64,000 nucleotides of DNA from Anisakis pegreffii. Its lineage: Eukaryota; Nematoda; Chromadorea; Rhabditida; Anisakidae. The translations under genes were made by a program, and so were the position numbers. The notes under the pieces were generated by a model. It made no database searches. It saw nothing but the letters and a program-made list of their open reading frames with translations, and was not told the DNA's origin. Positions 8,463 through 23,800 of the stretch are shown here, piece by piece (the stretch's first letter is position 1; every line of letters starts with the position of its first letter). Location: NCBI GenBank assembly GCA_035041965.1, contig JAPYMA010000554.1:80218-144217 (forward strand), read 5' to 3'.

Positions 8463-11400
8463 GAAATGCTCATTTTACATACAATAACTGTTCAACACCG
8501 ACTGTCTACTGGAATAATGATGCTGTTGCAATCCAATCTTTTCTTGAACAATAAACAGTAGACACCGATTGCGACTGAAATGCATCGAAAACATTTATCG
8601 AGGCGAGTATTATGATCAACTGTTCCATTGTATATAGGAGACACAGAACAGAAAACGCAAGGATAGTATCACGCACGGCAAAGAGAAAGGAAAAGTTATC
8701 AGTGAAGCGGTCACGGATAGAATCATTGAAGTGTTTGGTGCAGTCAAAAATCTGTAATGCAGTTAGTAGAAGACTGATGAACGGTTGGAAAATATCTGTA
8801 AATAAAGCATAATCTATTAAGTCAATTTGTGAATAAGGACAACCCAAGAGTCGTTTTTGGTAGGTGACCCTTTCTTTTTAGAAATTTGGTAAAAGACGAA
8901 TGGACGGTGTGAATATGAACGTAATTCTCAGAGGTTAAGAAATTGTACAAAAGGTGTGCTGATAGATCAAATGCCAATTGATGGAACATGCCGATTGCTT
9001 GCAATTTTACAATCCAGCCTGATATTACTCAATACTCTTAACCGAGATATGCACATTCTTTGCACTAGTTTCCGCATAGCTCTCCTTTATTAAACAGAAT
9101 ACAATGTCATCTTGAAATTTATATCAGTTAGATTTTTCTCAATACGTCATTATCACTGAACATTCGAAGGTGAATATTCTATCGCAGTTGATATAATCCG
9201 AAATATCAAGATAATGTTAACATTGATGTTACTCAACGAATGGGAATGCAATTCACAAGCATCACCAATATAAACATGATTTACAAGCTGCCTAATCGTA
9301 AGGCAATTTTTTGGTCGCCTTAGGAACTGAAATAGTCAAAATAAAGTTATAATTTATTCGGTAACATCTCACTAAAATAAGACCCACTTTAAATGAAACA
9401 TCAATTCGTAAAGAACGAAAATTATTCGGAGATCGATGGCAACTTGAGCCCATAATGCAGTGGAAATGAATCACTTTAGTGATCAACGTAAATGAATACA
9501 GATAATCTGCCAATTTGCATGTTCTGCACAAAATTGCACTTCAAAAGCTTATACTATGAAAATCAAATGAATGGATTGCAACTGAGATCATCTGCTTGCT
9601 CGGTACAGAACAAAATGATATGAAATAGCAAAAGGCGAATTTCACCGTGAACTGTTAATTACTGCCAATGAAAGAACTTCTTGTTCCTTTATCTGTGTTT
9701 CTCTTTGGCTCAGAACTTTATTGATAGCGAATGTGAACAATGGCACCGAAAGGAGTTCATATGAAGTGGACATGACAATATCCAAGTAGTTTCACTCACG
9801 ACGGAAACCATCTGTGGTAATCGCTAACTCCGATCAATTCTGGCTGAATTTCCTACTGATGAAATGGAATAATTTCTGCGAGTGCTATTCAGCATGACTG
9901 TCATTATTTTCTCAAATCATAGTTCGACAACCTCAAAAAACGCGCTTCCTGCGGGCCTTTCGTCCTTCACCAAACGATATACGTCACAATTCGCATAGGA
10001 GCATTAATATTCTGCATAAGAACACCAACATTTATGAAGTTTCACATACAAATGAATTTTATGAATTTCACATGCATATTGTCATTTCTCATAGTTGTTA
10101 ATGCATTCATAATGAATTTTTCGCTGTTCCAGCTTTCAGAATTTACTACATTGATTTGTGGTCACAATAACGATGCCGTTTGCCGACTTCCTAACTATGT
10201 CGTTTGAAACTTCTGCATGGTCAGTGAACAGTAACAGACACATTTTTGTATTATTGGTTAGATGACATTTTTCAAACCGATAATAAATTACACAAATCTG
10301 CGATCATAATTGAGATCCGATTTTTATTGGGGATGAAAAAATGAGGGTTCGATTAAAAGGCAGAAATATTGATGTTGACGACGATACGGAGATTGATCAG
10401 AATTGAAAAGTTACAAGTTCATAGCAGCATCTGATTCACATATTGAGGTGTATAACGAAGAGATTGAATGCTGAGAAAGAACTAACGAAACTATTTTCTC
10501 ATATCGCAGACAATCTCACTATGCATCATTCATCTTACAATCGTCAATAATTTGATTCCTCAAAAATTTGTATTCTTTGTGAGGCACTCACACATTCGTC
10601 TGTATGTTGAACAAAAGTAACGTTTTGTAGTAAATGTGTAAAATATTTAAGGGCAGTTCGCATATACGAACGGATTAGTTGATTGATAGTCACCTGACTG
10701 AATGAATGAATAACAAATAAGTGAATAGGTAATGAACTGCATAATGAATTAGCTAATTAATATGCATAATGAATTAGCTGATTAGCATGAAAACAATATG
10801 TGAGTGCGGTTTACTATGATTGTTATTGTTAATATGCTGACATTCAGTTGTGCGCACTAACAGTTATAGTAATTTGATAATGGTGACATCATTAGACAAC
10901 TTTGGTTTATCTTAATTGCACAGTTATTTGATATCCATTGCATAAATAGGTCGTGGCATCCATTATCGAGCAAACATCTCAAGGAATTGGAATATCCTAT
11001 CATCCATTGTGAGGACATTTACAGTTGGACAAAATTAATATGTCAGCAGTACATTGAACTCGACGGCCTCCGAAACCTCGTCGGTGCTCGGAGGTCTCCG
11101 AATCCTACTTCCGCATGCCTCCGGCTCTTGGGGATCTTTGATCAAACCCTAGTCTTTAGTATTAGACTGAATAACACTGCATTCAAGTCAATAAATTTTC
11201 AAGAATATCACTTTTCCTTACATAAGAGCCACTGATTCAGAATTAAATTCTGCACATAACAGTGAGAAGTCTCCACGAGCCCATTCAAAATGCCTTACCA
11301 ATTTATCAACACTGGCATGATTCTGGATCAGTGAAGCGGTTCTCATAATGATGACAAAATTCACACATCAACAATGATTCGTGAGAATCTATCAATAGAA

Positions 11401-13283
11401 ACACTATATCATACCTGAGATGAATGCGAATCTTGATGCAAGAATATCTGACATTTCTTTGATTTTGACACGTTGATCACCAACGTCCATAAAGCCATCT
11501 GAAATTCACATATCTATTCACTTCAGAAATTTCTTTAAAAAGAATTAAAACCATCCCCAAAATTGCTTGTACTTCTTCGGACATATTCGTCTTTCCACAA
11601 TAAACCTAAATGATATGATAGGCGACAGATGAGTTTGAGAGAAGATCATCTCCAAAAAGGCGAACTACGACGAAAAGAGTAGGAGCAGCGATCTCTCATG
11701 GAGCTCAACATTCAACTAAATAACAGACAAAAATCTGGCTATTAACAATGAGATTATCACTTACAAATGCTCATAACGATAAGTTTGTTGATTAAGAGAA
11801 TATGCTTGTGTGCGAATATATGAGGTGAATTGAGGCTTCAATATTGAGATGAATATATCTGTTTGTGGAGACAGTATTGATTGTGTTGATGGAGTCTATA
11901 TGAAAGGGATGTAGAATAGCGGGTGTGTCATATACAGAATATAATACTCACTGTGAGTACAAACAAATAAATAAATACCTTGCATGTGTTTTCATACTAA
12001 CTTCATGAGTACATTAATAATAGTACGACTATTATTTATAATGGCTATTTTATATATACTACAATAATTCACCTCATATCGTAGACATTCACAGAAAATG
12101 GAACAAAGAGTTCTCAAAAACAATGTGAATCAAGTGTGTGACGATGGATATCAACTATCTCAATTACATGTGTTCAGTTAAGCACAGAACAAAGTGGAAC
12201 AGTCTGCGTTATGATGGTTTGAATAATTTATCGAAAATGTACGAACGAATGCTTATCTCCGCAGTGAGATTGCTTCAAATTACAGCACAGCTTCAGATTC
12301 AAGGAATGACGCAATATAACGATCTTTCTATACCAACAATTAATTATTGTATATAATTCAATCATCTCATATTCAATACTCAGTTTATTGGATGGGGCTT
12401 TATATGTGATCAATTTGTGGACAAAAGCAACAAAAAATTATACTTTCAAGGAAGCGTAATTTTATACAACTCAAATGAAACATTAACAGATTATTTGTAA
12501 CGCGATTCTGCACTAAGGTTGTAATCGGATCAGGAGTGCGGTAAATGGAAAGCAAACGAATGGAAATGAGGATTTATCAAAATGATTATGAAATATTGAT
12601 GAAGATATATTTTATTACATGATCAACTCTTACATTATGCACATGCGTTATATTATTCTTAACAATAGTTTTTTCTCATAATGAATCTCACTTTGCAAAA
12701 CTATTCTCATCCCATCGTGAACAGAGTTCATGCAATGATGAAAAATAAATCTCGAGCCCTATATTGCTCGAGATCTACTTTCATCTTTGGAATGAATTGA
12801 TATGTTGGTTGATACATCTCAACAAAACAGTTCCCGATTGATCTGAACTGATCGCATCCACATACACTTATGTGCAGCGTTCCAACTTTGCATTCGAATC
12901 TCTTCTCTCTGAGGTTCGTTCATCTCATCAAATAGGTGAATTCAGTCTGATGAACTTCAGTGGGTACGGGAATTACTATTGCTACACGCGTCCGGTGCAA
13001 AACGTTTATTGAACAACAAGTTTTCGTTAAAATTTCATTGGCAAAATCAGCTTCGAAAAATATTTTGCAAATAAGAATGTCTCGATTTTTTCTTTATTTA
13101 GTGATTCGATCGCTTCCACCTAGGCCGCGAGCATTACAATAATTAAAAACACCTTTAGTCTCAAAGTGCTCCATTCATAACGTCCATCGGAATCGATTAG
13201 TCAATAGTTTTTCCGATGAAATTCCAGCGACATTTTTCGGAGAAGATAGGATGAGATAAAGAAAGCAATTTCAATAACACCGA
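8463..13283. other. AT-rich intergenic DNA
   Basis: No supported gene. Notable small items are a tandem duplication of a 20-nt AT-rich word near 10738-10795, a GC-rich patch at about 11060-11150 with inverted CCTCCG/CGGAGG words that I cannot assign, and an 8-bp hairpin with ATCTCGAG/CTCGAGAT arms at 12749-12774. Confidence 0.45.
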
Positions 13284-13518
13284 CTAACCCCAATTGTCAT
13301 CGACATCTTCACTTCCATCGTTACTCATATTTTCGTTGATCAACCAGCCAGTACCGTATAGATTGTGCTGAGATCGTTCCAAAACGGATTGATAGCCAGA
13401 TTCTTCCAAAAATTCGGCTGATTTCAGTGCGGCTTTCAATGCCCTCAAATCGAAGTCCATATCGTAATGAAATTTCGGCGCATCAACGAAATCAGCACTA
13501 TCGGATTTCGGCAATTTT
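13284..13518 (-). CDS. Probable 3' terminal exon, unrecognised acidic-tailed protein
   Basis: Minus-strand frame read from 13518 down to a TAG stop at 13284, about 77 residues. It has balanced, soluble-protein composition: KLPKSDSADFVDAPKFHYD, then a likely amphipathic helix (LRALKAALKSAEFLEESGYQ), then RSQHNLYGTGWLIN and an acidic tail ending EDVDDNWG. It is preceded by TTGATTGTAG, a usable 3' splice site, entering the codon at its third base. The Ser-rich exon candidate at 14750-14857 ends with two leftover bases and would join in phase through a ~1.2-kb intron. I do not recognise the family. Confidence 0.42.
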
Positions 13519-14749
13519 CTACAATCAACGACATCGTTCAGTTAGTTGGTTTGTTTACCAATCGAAAACTATCATTGAGTAGCAGGCAATCATCTTTTAA
13601 TTATGCTTGTTTTAATGTTTTGTTGACATTCAAATGTGGCTACAGTAATTTTATTACTGGAACAATGAAAAGAGCTCTAATGGATCTGGCAATATCCGAT
13701 CCCGCATCACAATGCAACTGAAGAGCGTTCGAGTAATATAGGAAGCTATAAACAAAATTCTGTTTTCATCAAGCCGTCTTTTGAAATAATTCCGAAAAAT
13801 AATTCGCTTCATTGGACGGCATCAAATCCTACTTAGCAAATAAATACCAAGTAAAATTGTGTTACGATGAATAGTTCTTCACGGAAAAGCAATGAAGATG
13901 CTTCATGACATCGTGCTTCGAACTCTCGGAACGGTTCAGCTGATGAAATGATTGCACGACTATAGTGAAATGACTATCAAAGCAGTCAACACCACACCGA
14001 ATACAATACATCCATACATCGCAGCTTCACTACACTATCATACATTCATTACTGATAATAATTCATTAGAAATTCCCAGGCAAAAATTGCAGTGAAAATA
14101 TTCGACAGGAATTCATTGACATGATGTTTCTTCTCCTTTTTCTTTCAGTGGTCCGTTGGAATGCGAAAACATTAGTGAAATGAGTTCGTCGTGCATCGAT
14201 GTTGTTGTATGTAAGCGCAGTAGAGTGTATTTTTGTGGTTATGTAGGCCTATATCGATGATAGAGAATGAGCGAGTATATCTAACCATTCGTTTATCCAT
14301 GCTTGACGGAGCCAGCTATCTGGTGCCTACGGCTTTCATTCGATGGCTTCAGCCCTATACATGCGGTATACAGAGGGATGAATGAAACACGCAAATATGG
14401 TGCATTTGCTGGATTCATTGCAGTACGAATCGATTCTTTGCGATGAGCATATATACGCACTTTGTCGGTAAATGAGACGAGAGTAATCTTTTTTTTTTTG
14501 GTCAGATGAAAAGAATCTTTCTATGAATGAGAATTTTACATATTTTGTTGATATACATGAATAGTTCGTCAGCACAATAGGTACACTCAATTTTTGAATT
14601 AGTTAATGCCTGTTGATTCGATTTTGGCATTCATCTTTGAATGAAGCGTGAATCTGTGAGCCGTTTACTGCATGTCTTTGTGGTGAGTGCATCAGTTTGG
14701 TGTGTAGCATTTGATGGCCATGTGTAGCAACTAATAACCAAAATCTTAC

Positions 14750-14857
14750 TCATATGCAGGTGTATTTGATGAGACACTACTCGATCGAACGATACCGGAT
14801 GCACATGCCGATGATGTGGACGCATTCAGACTACCGTAACATGATGGACCTGACGAC
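14750..14857 (-). CDS. Possible Ser-rich internal exon, same gene as 13284-13518
   Basis: Minus-strand segment of 108 nt between an acceptor ATCTTCCAG and a donor GTAAG. It reads as 35 residues rich in Ser, Thr, Ala and Gly (SSGPSCYGSLNASTSS and following) and ends NTPAY plus two bases, which is phase-compatible with the exon at 13284-13518. The opposite strand of the same stretch is also open (41 residues, Met-rich, starting VYLMRHYS, between AG and GT), so strand assignment is not secure. Confidence 0.28.
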
Positions 14858-17800
14858 CTGGAAGATTCCCACAGCGATTTTGGTATGGCGATAGCACGTA
14901 CTGCAATGACTTATGCATTCATTTAGGTTGGAATGACACTGGAGATTGTTTGAATCGAAGGTAATGACAAAGAATTCATTGTGCACATTCTCAATGGCAT
15001 TGCTGTCGTTTGTCATATAACTCGAACAAACTGGAGCGTTAAATTGCACGACGACTTATGCATATACCAAAGGAAACCAATTCTGATGTTTTCTGACTAA
15101 TGCAAATCGTAAAAATCGTCAAAAATGTTTTAGCAAATTCCTTTATTCGAAACGTATTTTATTCTTTTTTTTATGATTGTACTCACGAGGAAAGGTCACG
15201 AAGTTACCCCCGCCTTTTGGAATGAAACATATATCATATTGTAGGACTCATGTAGCTGATCATGGATATGAGAAATATTTTTGCAGTGGACAAGGGGGAC
15301 GCGAGTTATGGCTTTTCGCTATACTTTTGCGTACCTATATAAGTGCTACGAAGAAGCTACGTTCTAATTATTACTGAGATTGGATCTTTAGTAGTGAATT
15401 GCTGGACACCTTCATGGAACGATTTGAATGGTTGCATGAGGAGGCAACCAGTTCAAATTTTGAACTAAACAACGAATTTCTGCATATAGGAGTAATATGC
15501 ATGCGTTCATATGTTCATATGAATTTTTGAACAATTGTTATAACGAAGAGAATAACCTGAATCGCTCGTAGCAACATTTTCCATCAGCGTTCCTTCGAAG
15601 AAAGGATTCGAATAACTGCTATGACTGGAAAAACGTTTCGTTTGCTTCAAACGCGAAATTTTGACAGTTCAAAAAGCGCTTCAGTTGGCGCAACTTCGGA
15701 ATGAATTTTTGGAGGCAGTTAGAAATGACTTGACTATACACCGACTTAATGTTGATTCAAATTCAATTGATCGCAGATGATACTCCACAATTTGCGATTC
15801 GACGTTTCAACTGCAAATAATGTTACATGTGAAAAACAACAAGGCCATATTACTTTTCATTCTAATACAGGTAGCGTATAACGGTTAGTTCATTGGAACT
15901 GACCGACATCAGTCAGTTCGTTTACTTGGTGACGTAACGATAACTTGACAATCACACTGTCATTAGTAGGGTAATGTGATTTGACGAAAAATATGAAACA
16001 AGCTGCTGGTCAGTTCGATAATAAAAATCAAGCGGATTGTAGAACTGAGCAATTCTTAGCGTTACGATGGGAACGCATCAAAATAACTTGACATAAGCAG
16101 ACGTGACAACATATTGGATGGAAAATAAAAACGTAAATTAAAAATCATTAATTATATGCCATTATTTCAGGTGTATAACTGCGATAATTTCAATGAAACC
16201 ATTTGAATATACGTCACTGAATGACGCTTCATTAGAGACCTTAAACTATAAGAGGTTGGAGAAATTCAACAATGAATACATTGAATATCATTTCAGCACC
16301 TCAATAAAATGGTGAGATTGCGGATGCAGCAAAACTCTGATTTGAAATCACGACTTAAACAACTAAAATTACCATAACGGTGAAAAGAAATTTTTGGTTC
16401 TCATATTCGAATCAAACTGGAGATGCGCTATCGAATTCTAAAATGGAATGAACCAATGATAACAATTCTTGAAGAGATGATCACTGAATGATTGTAATCA
16501 AAGCTTATCAGGGATTGGTTACTTATAAATTGGGAAGATAAATTTAATAATCGATTGAATGTAACCGAAATGATCAAATAGACTAACTGAGCATGGTGGA
16601 TTACTTAATAAACAACGATCGTTATGTACGCATGTAGTTTATATCTAATGAACATTCATTGAATAAAGACAATGTAATATGTGCTTGTGCATGCATCATT
16701 CTGCGAAAAGTACTCGAGAATACTATGTTGCTTCGTCCGACGATAATGAATCCGAACTAAGACATCTCCAAAGATAATCAACCCGCTTTACTATATCCGC
16801 AATAACTATTACTAATACTAATGCTGCTTTTACTTCTGCTAGTGCCACTATTACTCTTACTATAAATACTGCTTGCACTGTTGCTTCTAATACTGATGAA
16901 TTTATTACTGCAACAATATCACTCTGGCTCTTTTAACCGTCTGTAGTTTCTTCCTTATGGTACGATTGCTTGATTATTTGAAACAATCAACTGCAGAACG
17001 ATTATCGAATCGTGTCACTAAGCCACAGTTTTGAATAGGTATTCATTCGCATAGAAGCATTCATGTTGATTTTTCTCTGCTGCCGTTATGATTTACCATT
17101 TTACAAGTTGAAGCATAAGTCTTGTAGCATAATATGTTCTGAGGAAAGTGAAGTGCAATTACAAATTTCAACAAATTCTAAGAAAATCATCCAGCAAAAC
17201 AATATCATTCATTAATCAATGACATGTTTAATTTGACTGAATGTTATCAAGCACAATAAATATTAAAATTATTCTAGCTGGATCATACCGATCAATCGCT
17301 TTTTCACCTATACGAGTAATTCCTCGCTTGTTTTTCCCCATTCATGAATTATCTTACCAACAAGAAATATTCTCATCCATAAAGCATTGTTTGGATATAC
17401 AATTTCTTGTAGATGTTGAAAAATCCATGGGCGCTGTTCCTTCGAAAAAACCCACGGTACTGACTGCAAACTTAAATTCATCGGAGATAACGATTTAAGA
17501 AATTCAACCTAAGCAAACACTAGTTCTGCAATTATATTTAGGAAACATGAAATCAGCATCAAGTGGTGTTCTCATCGGAAATTAAGTGCACTTGCATCGG
17601 TGATACCTATAGCTATATCAATGCGTTTATGTGTACGCACACGCTGATGTACTGAGTGCTGCTCATTTGGTTAAATGTGAGCGTTATGCAATTAAAACTG
17701 TTGCAATAGAAGAAAACCAGCCGACTCTCGACTCTATCTGTGACTGACTCTCAGTTCATGAGCACGAGACGAGGATTATATAAGTCTAAACGATATATTA

Positions 17801-20800
17801 TACAATCCAGTCTGCATTCGACTGCAATGAACAACCATCAATATACTCGGCGTTTTAAGCGCTGTGCTGAAACTACTTTCGAAAACAATTTCCCACATCT
17901 CTCTATGTTCATCTTCTTAGCAAAACATTGTCAACCTTCAAATGCAATAATTTCTGAATCCATATTTCCCCTAGTCGAATATTTTTGTGGTTCTCTCGTA
18001 AGAGATCATAGCAAATTAGTTGAAGATAAAAACAGTAACACACTGCTTTTGTGTGAATTTCCCTGACCAGTGATGCAGCTATTTGATGGATAAATTATGG
18101 CATAAAGTGAGATTTAAAATTTTGGCAGAATTATTTTTTGTGGAGCGAAAATTCAGTTAAAATTTTACACTTCATAAATGAACATTTCGGTTTTGCTTGA
18201 AGGGATACAACGCATTTGATTAGGTGAAAAATGAAATTGTGGTGCATGAAACGTTGGCTCAATGACTGAAGATGTTTCACCCAGTAATTTCGATAACATA
18301 AAATGATCGAACCATACGTGTGTATTTTTATGAAGCAAACGAAAGAGAGTGATGCAACAGAAAGACAAACAGTATAAATACTCTAAAGAATCAGTTAGTA
18401 CAATAATGCTTTGTTGATCGAGTCGTCACCTATTTCGAGCATAATTACGGCACAGAATTTCAGTGAGTTTCTTCAAAAGGACTGAACAATCCATTTGTGA
18501 AATGAGTTGTCAGTTTAGAATAGTTGTTTGGCATTTGAAAAGTATGAAATTGAGTGGTTGGTTGAAATGAACGATAAGATGAATTGATGAATAGATAAAA
18601 GAAGAGCGAAGATGTCGATAACGGAATTAAGTAATTTCGTTGAGGAGTAGTCGGTAGTGAATGGCAGTCGTTGACAGCGTCGTCACAAAATAAGCGAATT
18701 CAAATAATTTATGCAAATGTGAATGCGATATCATAAAACGAAACTGAATTAAAATAAATCGAGTTTATTGACTTGATGAAAAAATCAATGATTTAACTAT
18801 TTCTCGCCGAGATTCTAAAAATCGAGACCACTAACGAATCGATCTCTCAAAAGTCACAACAAAAGTTTTCGGTTTTTTTTTCTTTTCGAGCTTGATTTGT
18901 AAGAACGTTCCTACTCAGAAATCGACTGAATTGTCAAAAGGAGTGCACAAAAGCGCATAACGGCAATGTGTTCCAAAAAAAAAAAACAGAGCCGAATAAA
19001 CACTGTTGAAAGAATTCATCAAAGAAAGAATGAAGGCGAAAGACTCGACGTAATTTCACGTTAGCACTCTTTCATCGCATGCAAACTCGTGAAATGAATT
19101 CGCGACTAACCGCAAAATTCTCCCTATTTATCAATACGCAAACAGTTCACGTTTTAAAGTATCATGATCAAATACTTCACAGAAGAAATGATCAGCTGTT
19201 CACAACGGAAAATGGGAGTGGAACAGATAAATCGGGTTTGAACGATGGGTAAATGTCTTGTATTGATTTTGTTTAGATTGACGAGGCGAAGATTCGACTA
19301 GAGCATGAAGCATCTCAAGCTCGATGGTCACTGATAGCTTTTAAAAGAGACGAATCACGGAAAATTGTGACCACTCAACTGCATACGTAAATTAGAAGAG
19401 TTACTGGAAACAACAGATGAAGTTCTTCGAAAAATATTTTGCCAACGCAACAATAAATTTGAACATTTTCGTTCGAAACGAATATGAGGAATGATGATAA
19501 AACGCTTCATGAATTCCCATCAAAGTATGGAATATTCATATGAATATTGTTGCTTTTTCGAATAAATCATCTTCATTCGAATAAACGCTCCCAGAAGCGA
19601 TAACGCTTATTTTGCACTTGAGAATTTCTATTCTCGGAAAAAATATTACAGTTCTCAAATCGCTATTCTCATTATTGTTTCATTTAATCTAACTTACACT
19701 GCTCATGTTTTATCCTAATTATCGTATTTTTATAATAGTCCTGTTGCTGCAGATTCTCCTTCTTCGATTACAATGTACAAATGCAGTTAATTCAAAAATT
19801 TTTGTCTGACATTTTAAACTTGAAAATGACACAACTCAAAATGATTATTAGCATCATTTTAGCGACACTGCCTCAACAATGAAGCTGCTGAAAGCAGGTT
19901 CTTTCTCCTTTGTCGGTTGCATATTCAAAACTTCAGTCTCATCACATGCTGAGAAGTTTCTTATTCGATATCAGAACGCAGTTTGATGCCACCCAATGCC
20001 ATAAGTTTCTTTTTCTGATCCTATTCACAGACATAGTGCACAATCTGATAAAATCTTAATCAGGAGCAAACAGCTGCAAAGTCAGTTTAATTGGAAGATG
20101 AATCCATCATTTGTCCCACGATGATTTTAAAAAATCAATTGGTGTTGGCTTGAATTGAAATTTTGCTCACATATTTAACTCTAAGCACTGCTCCAGGCTA
20201 AACAGCTCAACAATCAGGATGACGTTTTTTTGAAAAATTTCGGATGTTTTCCTCTGAAAATAAGCGATAGAATGGGAGTTAATTGAATAATGGAATTCCA
20301 GAAAAAAAAAGAAGAGAATTTGCGTAATCGCCTCACTGATGATCAATTCAAAAGTTTACAGCATAAAAGTTTACAGACTGATTATTCGAGTGATTGACTG
20401 CATTACTCGAGCAACATTTGAATGGCTTCAGAATTTATTTTCATACAATTTTCAAATGATACAACAAACCATTACATTTTTATCTATCGAGTACGTTTGC
20501 AATTAGCTCTTTCAAACAAGAATCGTTTCGTTAAATAATTTATTTTTCAATGAAAATTCTTCATTCCTCTCATGTGGCCAATCAATTTTAGAACTGATCC
20601 AAAACGCTTCACAAATGATATCCCACTAAAAATTCATGAATGCATTAGTCTATCTCGGAAGAGTACATGTAATACGATTTCTCGTGCGTTTCAGCCCGCT
20701 ATGCCGACGCAGACAATCCATTTGATCACACTTGTTCATTGTTCCCGAAAGATGTTGGCGAGTAAAAATTGAACGTTCGCTTAATTGGCATCCATGAGAA

Positions 20801-23800
20801 AGTTCAGTGAAAATGTGATCGATAGGTTATATGACGAACCTGTTCACTGAATATTAGCAAGTGCCTTAAAATGAAATTAACTTAGTCAACTGTTCTCGAC
20901 TAAACTCCCAAAATCGGGTACTCATCCACATTGATGAATAGAAGGAAGAAATATTGGTGGACAGATATGGTACTCAGATGAACAGTTTGATGCCTGCTGA
21001 TAAATACACGAGTGATGCACCCAAAAAAAAGAAGTTTCCATTGCAATGAGAACAATAAGCAATATTTTCTCAAAAAATGATTCTAACTCAGGCTGTCGAC
21101 TTGTATACGAAGTATGACAAATGCCAAATGAGCACTATGTGATGAGCAATCCGAACGTTTCCTTGGGGATTACGAACATATAGCGCATTACAATACAGTA
21201 GGAAAATTCCGTAGAACGACATCAATACTCTATTTTAATCAATTCAGCGCTTCAGAAACTTATGAAACGCTTTCATATTACACTGAAACAAATAAGTGCT
21301 CGTTTTAAAGGCACTAGTCAACAAATACAGTTGGCGTATGGTATTGCACAGAACATTTTGTTACATAACGCTTCGGCGCAAGAATGATTCTATCTAGGTG
21401 ATGGACTTGATCGATTTGATAGAATTGAAGTAATCTGTTGTTCGGGACACTCTGAAACTGGTTTGATTCTTTTAGTTCTCAACTAGGCTTTGAGTTCCCC
21501 TTCCAATTACTTGAGCATGCGTGGACCAATTTTAAACATCCTACGCGTGCGCTCCTGATTACCCACAATTGAGACCTTGTAAAGAGCTCCCACCTTAAGC
21601 TCAAGTAAGAATAGTGGTGATCGAAACATCCAGTTGTTGAGCTCTTGACGTATTAACACGACTAGTATCAAAACGTCCTGAACTCATACAAATAATAATG
21701 CGGTATCAGAGTAACTGAATTCATCATACGTGTTGATTTAGTATCTCAAACTGGACAGAAACGTGATTTATCTCAAACTCAATTAAAACTCATAGTTCTT
21801 CCAGCAAGATGCCTCTAAAACCTTCTCCTACAATGAACGTTTTTGATTTCATGCACTTATGCACGCAGACACCTAAATGATATTACAATTTCACTCTAAC
21901 ATAACAGAAGGCTTTATGAAGCATTCGCTCTTATGCATTACGACAGCTGAACATAAACTTTTAATAAAGTATCAATGCATGTGAACTGAATGTTGAACTA
22001 TACGGTTCTCCTGAAATTAAGTCAACATTCGAACGTTGAAGTGCACGAGTGGAAAAATAAATGCTCGCAGTAATGTATCGTGGGGAACGGGCAAGTTCAG
22101 AGACTCCATCCCTGTTCCTGAATCTTTCAAGGCGGACACAATTTCGAGGCCTCTCATTGCAAATGTCGTCCCCGACCTTTCCTATTTTTTTGCTTCATCG
22201 CAACTAATTCATAACATGTGCACGCTGATAAGACCGACTAAGTTCTATCTGGCTATGCTCAACGGAATCTGTTTGAGAATATCTTCACAGTATTTCAATT
22301 CACAATACTGCAATGTGTAGCTGATCGAATAAGATGATTTAATCTCCAAGTACTTCACTGAGCATTTTTGAGCATCGAAAAGAAATCTCATGGTGAAAAT
22401 GACTTCAGTGAAAGCATAATGATTCATTCGATGTATTTTTCATCGGCATTGAACGAATGCATTAAAATATTCAGAGGTTCTTTAAGAATCGAAATAAATT
22501 CATGAATTAAACAATGTCACGGATACTTAATGTTATGTGGCAGATCGATTTATCAGACGGATCGAGCAAACTCACTCAAACACACATTCCGCAGCCTCAC
22601 ATGTTTTCTAACCTGTTCGGTAATTCAGTGCAATTCTCAGTTGAACAGTGGCTGCCAACAGCATTAGAAAATATGCATTTTTGCGATCGTTTCGAATTCT
22701 GCGAGCAATCCTAACTCTTAGTACATTAACTACAATGAAGATTTTGCTGTTCAAATTGTACATATAGTTCAGAAACAACGTAACGATACGGAGGAGTACT
22801 CTGACGAGCAAAAGGATACTCGTCGAAAAAATGAAAATTTGGAGAATGCAAAAATTGTGCAGTCTTATGAATCGGAAAAGAGCAACAATCAAGGAAAACA
22901 GCACAGGAAGAAATCCGTTGCACGCTCGTCGAATTGTTGCAACTCATCAAAAAACGGACTCAAGGATGGCGATGGGATGAATTGAAATAACTGCAAATAG
23001 CTGGAAAGCGGAAGAATGAAATTTCAGAGTTTGAATTGCTCAAATTACTCACTGATTGCTTGAGTTTATCTCATTAGTACAATTCGATTTTTTTTTCATC
23101 AAAAAAAGATGAATTTTCAAAGCTGAAGGGATGAACGAATAAGCCAAACGCGTTATACGCAAACGGTGAAGAACGGTTTCGTTTGGAAAAGCAATCTTTC
23201 AAAAAGTATTTTCGATGACTTTGTCAAACAATTCAAGCAGAAAGCTTTCCAAAAATCGAACAAGAGCATGTCTGAACAGTAGACAAAAGGAACATTCAAA
23301 AAAGCACTAACGTAAGATAACAGCAATGCAACATTTAGGGATTACCATTCCAGTGAAATAATATTTAAAACGGATAAAAATACCAAAAATTACTTGCAAT
23401 ACTTGCAACTAATAATGAAAATTACAGAGAGAACTGCAAAAATCTGATAGCAATGTTGTAAAGAGACCATTCAAATATGTACGAATGGATGCGTAGTAAT
23501 ATCAAAAAATTAGCATTAACAGTGCTAATAGTCAAAAAAGTTAACATTGCACGTAATGCTAGTTGCTGTCGTTCCCAGTCAACATGTCGCGTTTTCGAGT
23601 TCATCGAGAGATTGTTTGAGAATGATATGGGAAGATGAACGGAAAATGTTAATAGCTGGTAATGAGGAGCTCGATAATGATTGAAATGAAAACGAAATAA
23701 TCAAATTAAGGAAATTGAAAACGCATTTTAGTTCGAATCTTCATTGAACGCTTAATTAAATTCATCGTTTCGATTGCTTTCAATCCACAAAATGCTTTCA

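Noticed and set aside
8506..8847. 113-codon hydrophobic minus-strand frame resembling a membrane receptor fragment
   Set aside because: Several frames this long are expected by chance; AT-rich DNA reads as hydrophobic residues, and no receptor motif is visible.
14156..14430. Plus-strand exon candidates after a strong TTTCTTTCAG at about 14155, and a longer open frame near 14285-14460
   Set aside because: They cannot be joined in phase to each other or to 14641/14761 without ad hoc sites, and the minus strand of the same region is also open.
22036..22320. 94-codon plus-strand frame with a GC-richer middle
   Set aside because: No recognisable family, no matching neighbouring exon, and length within chance expectation.
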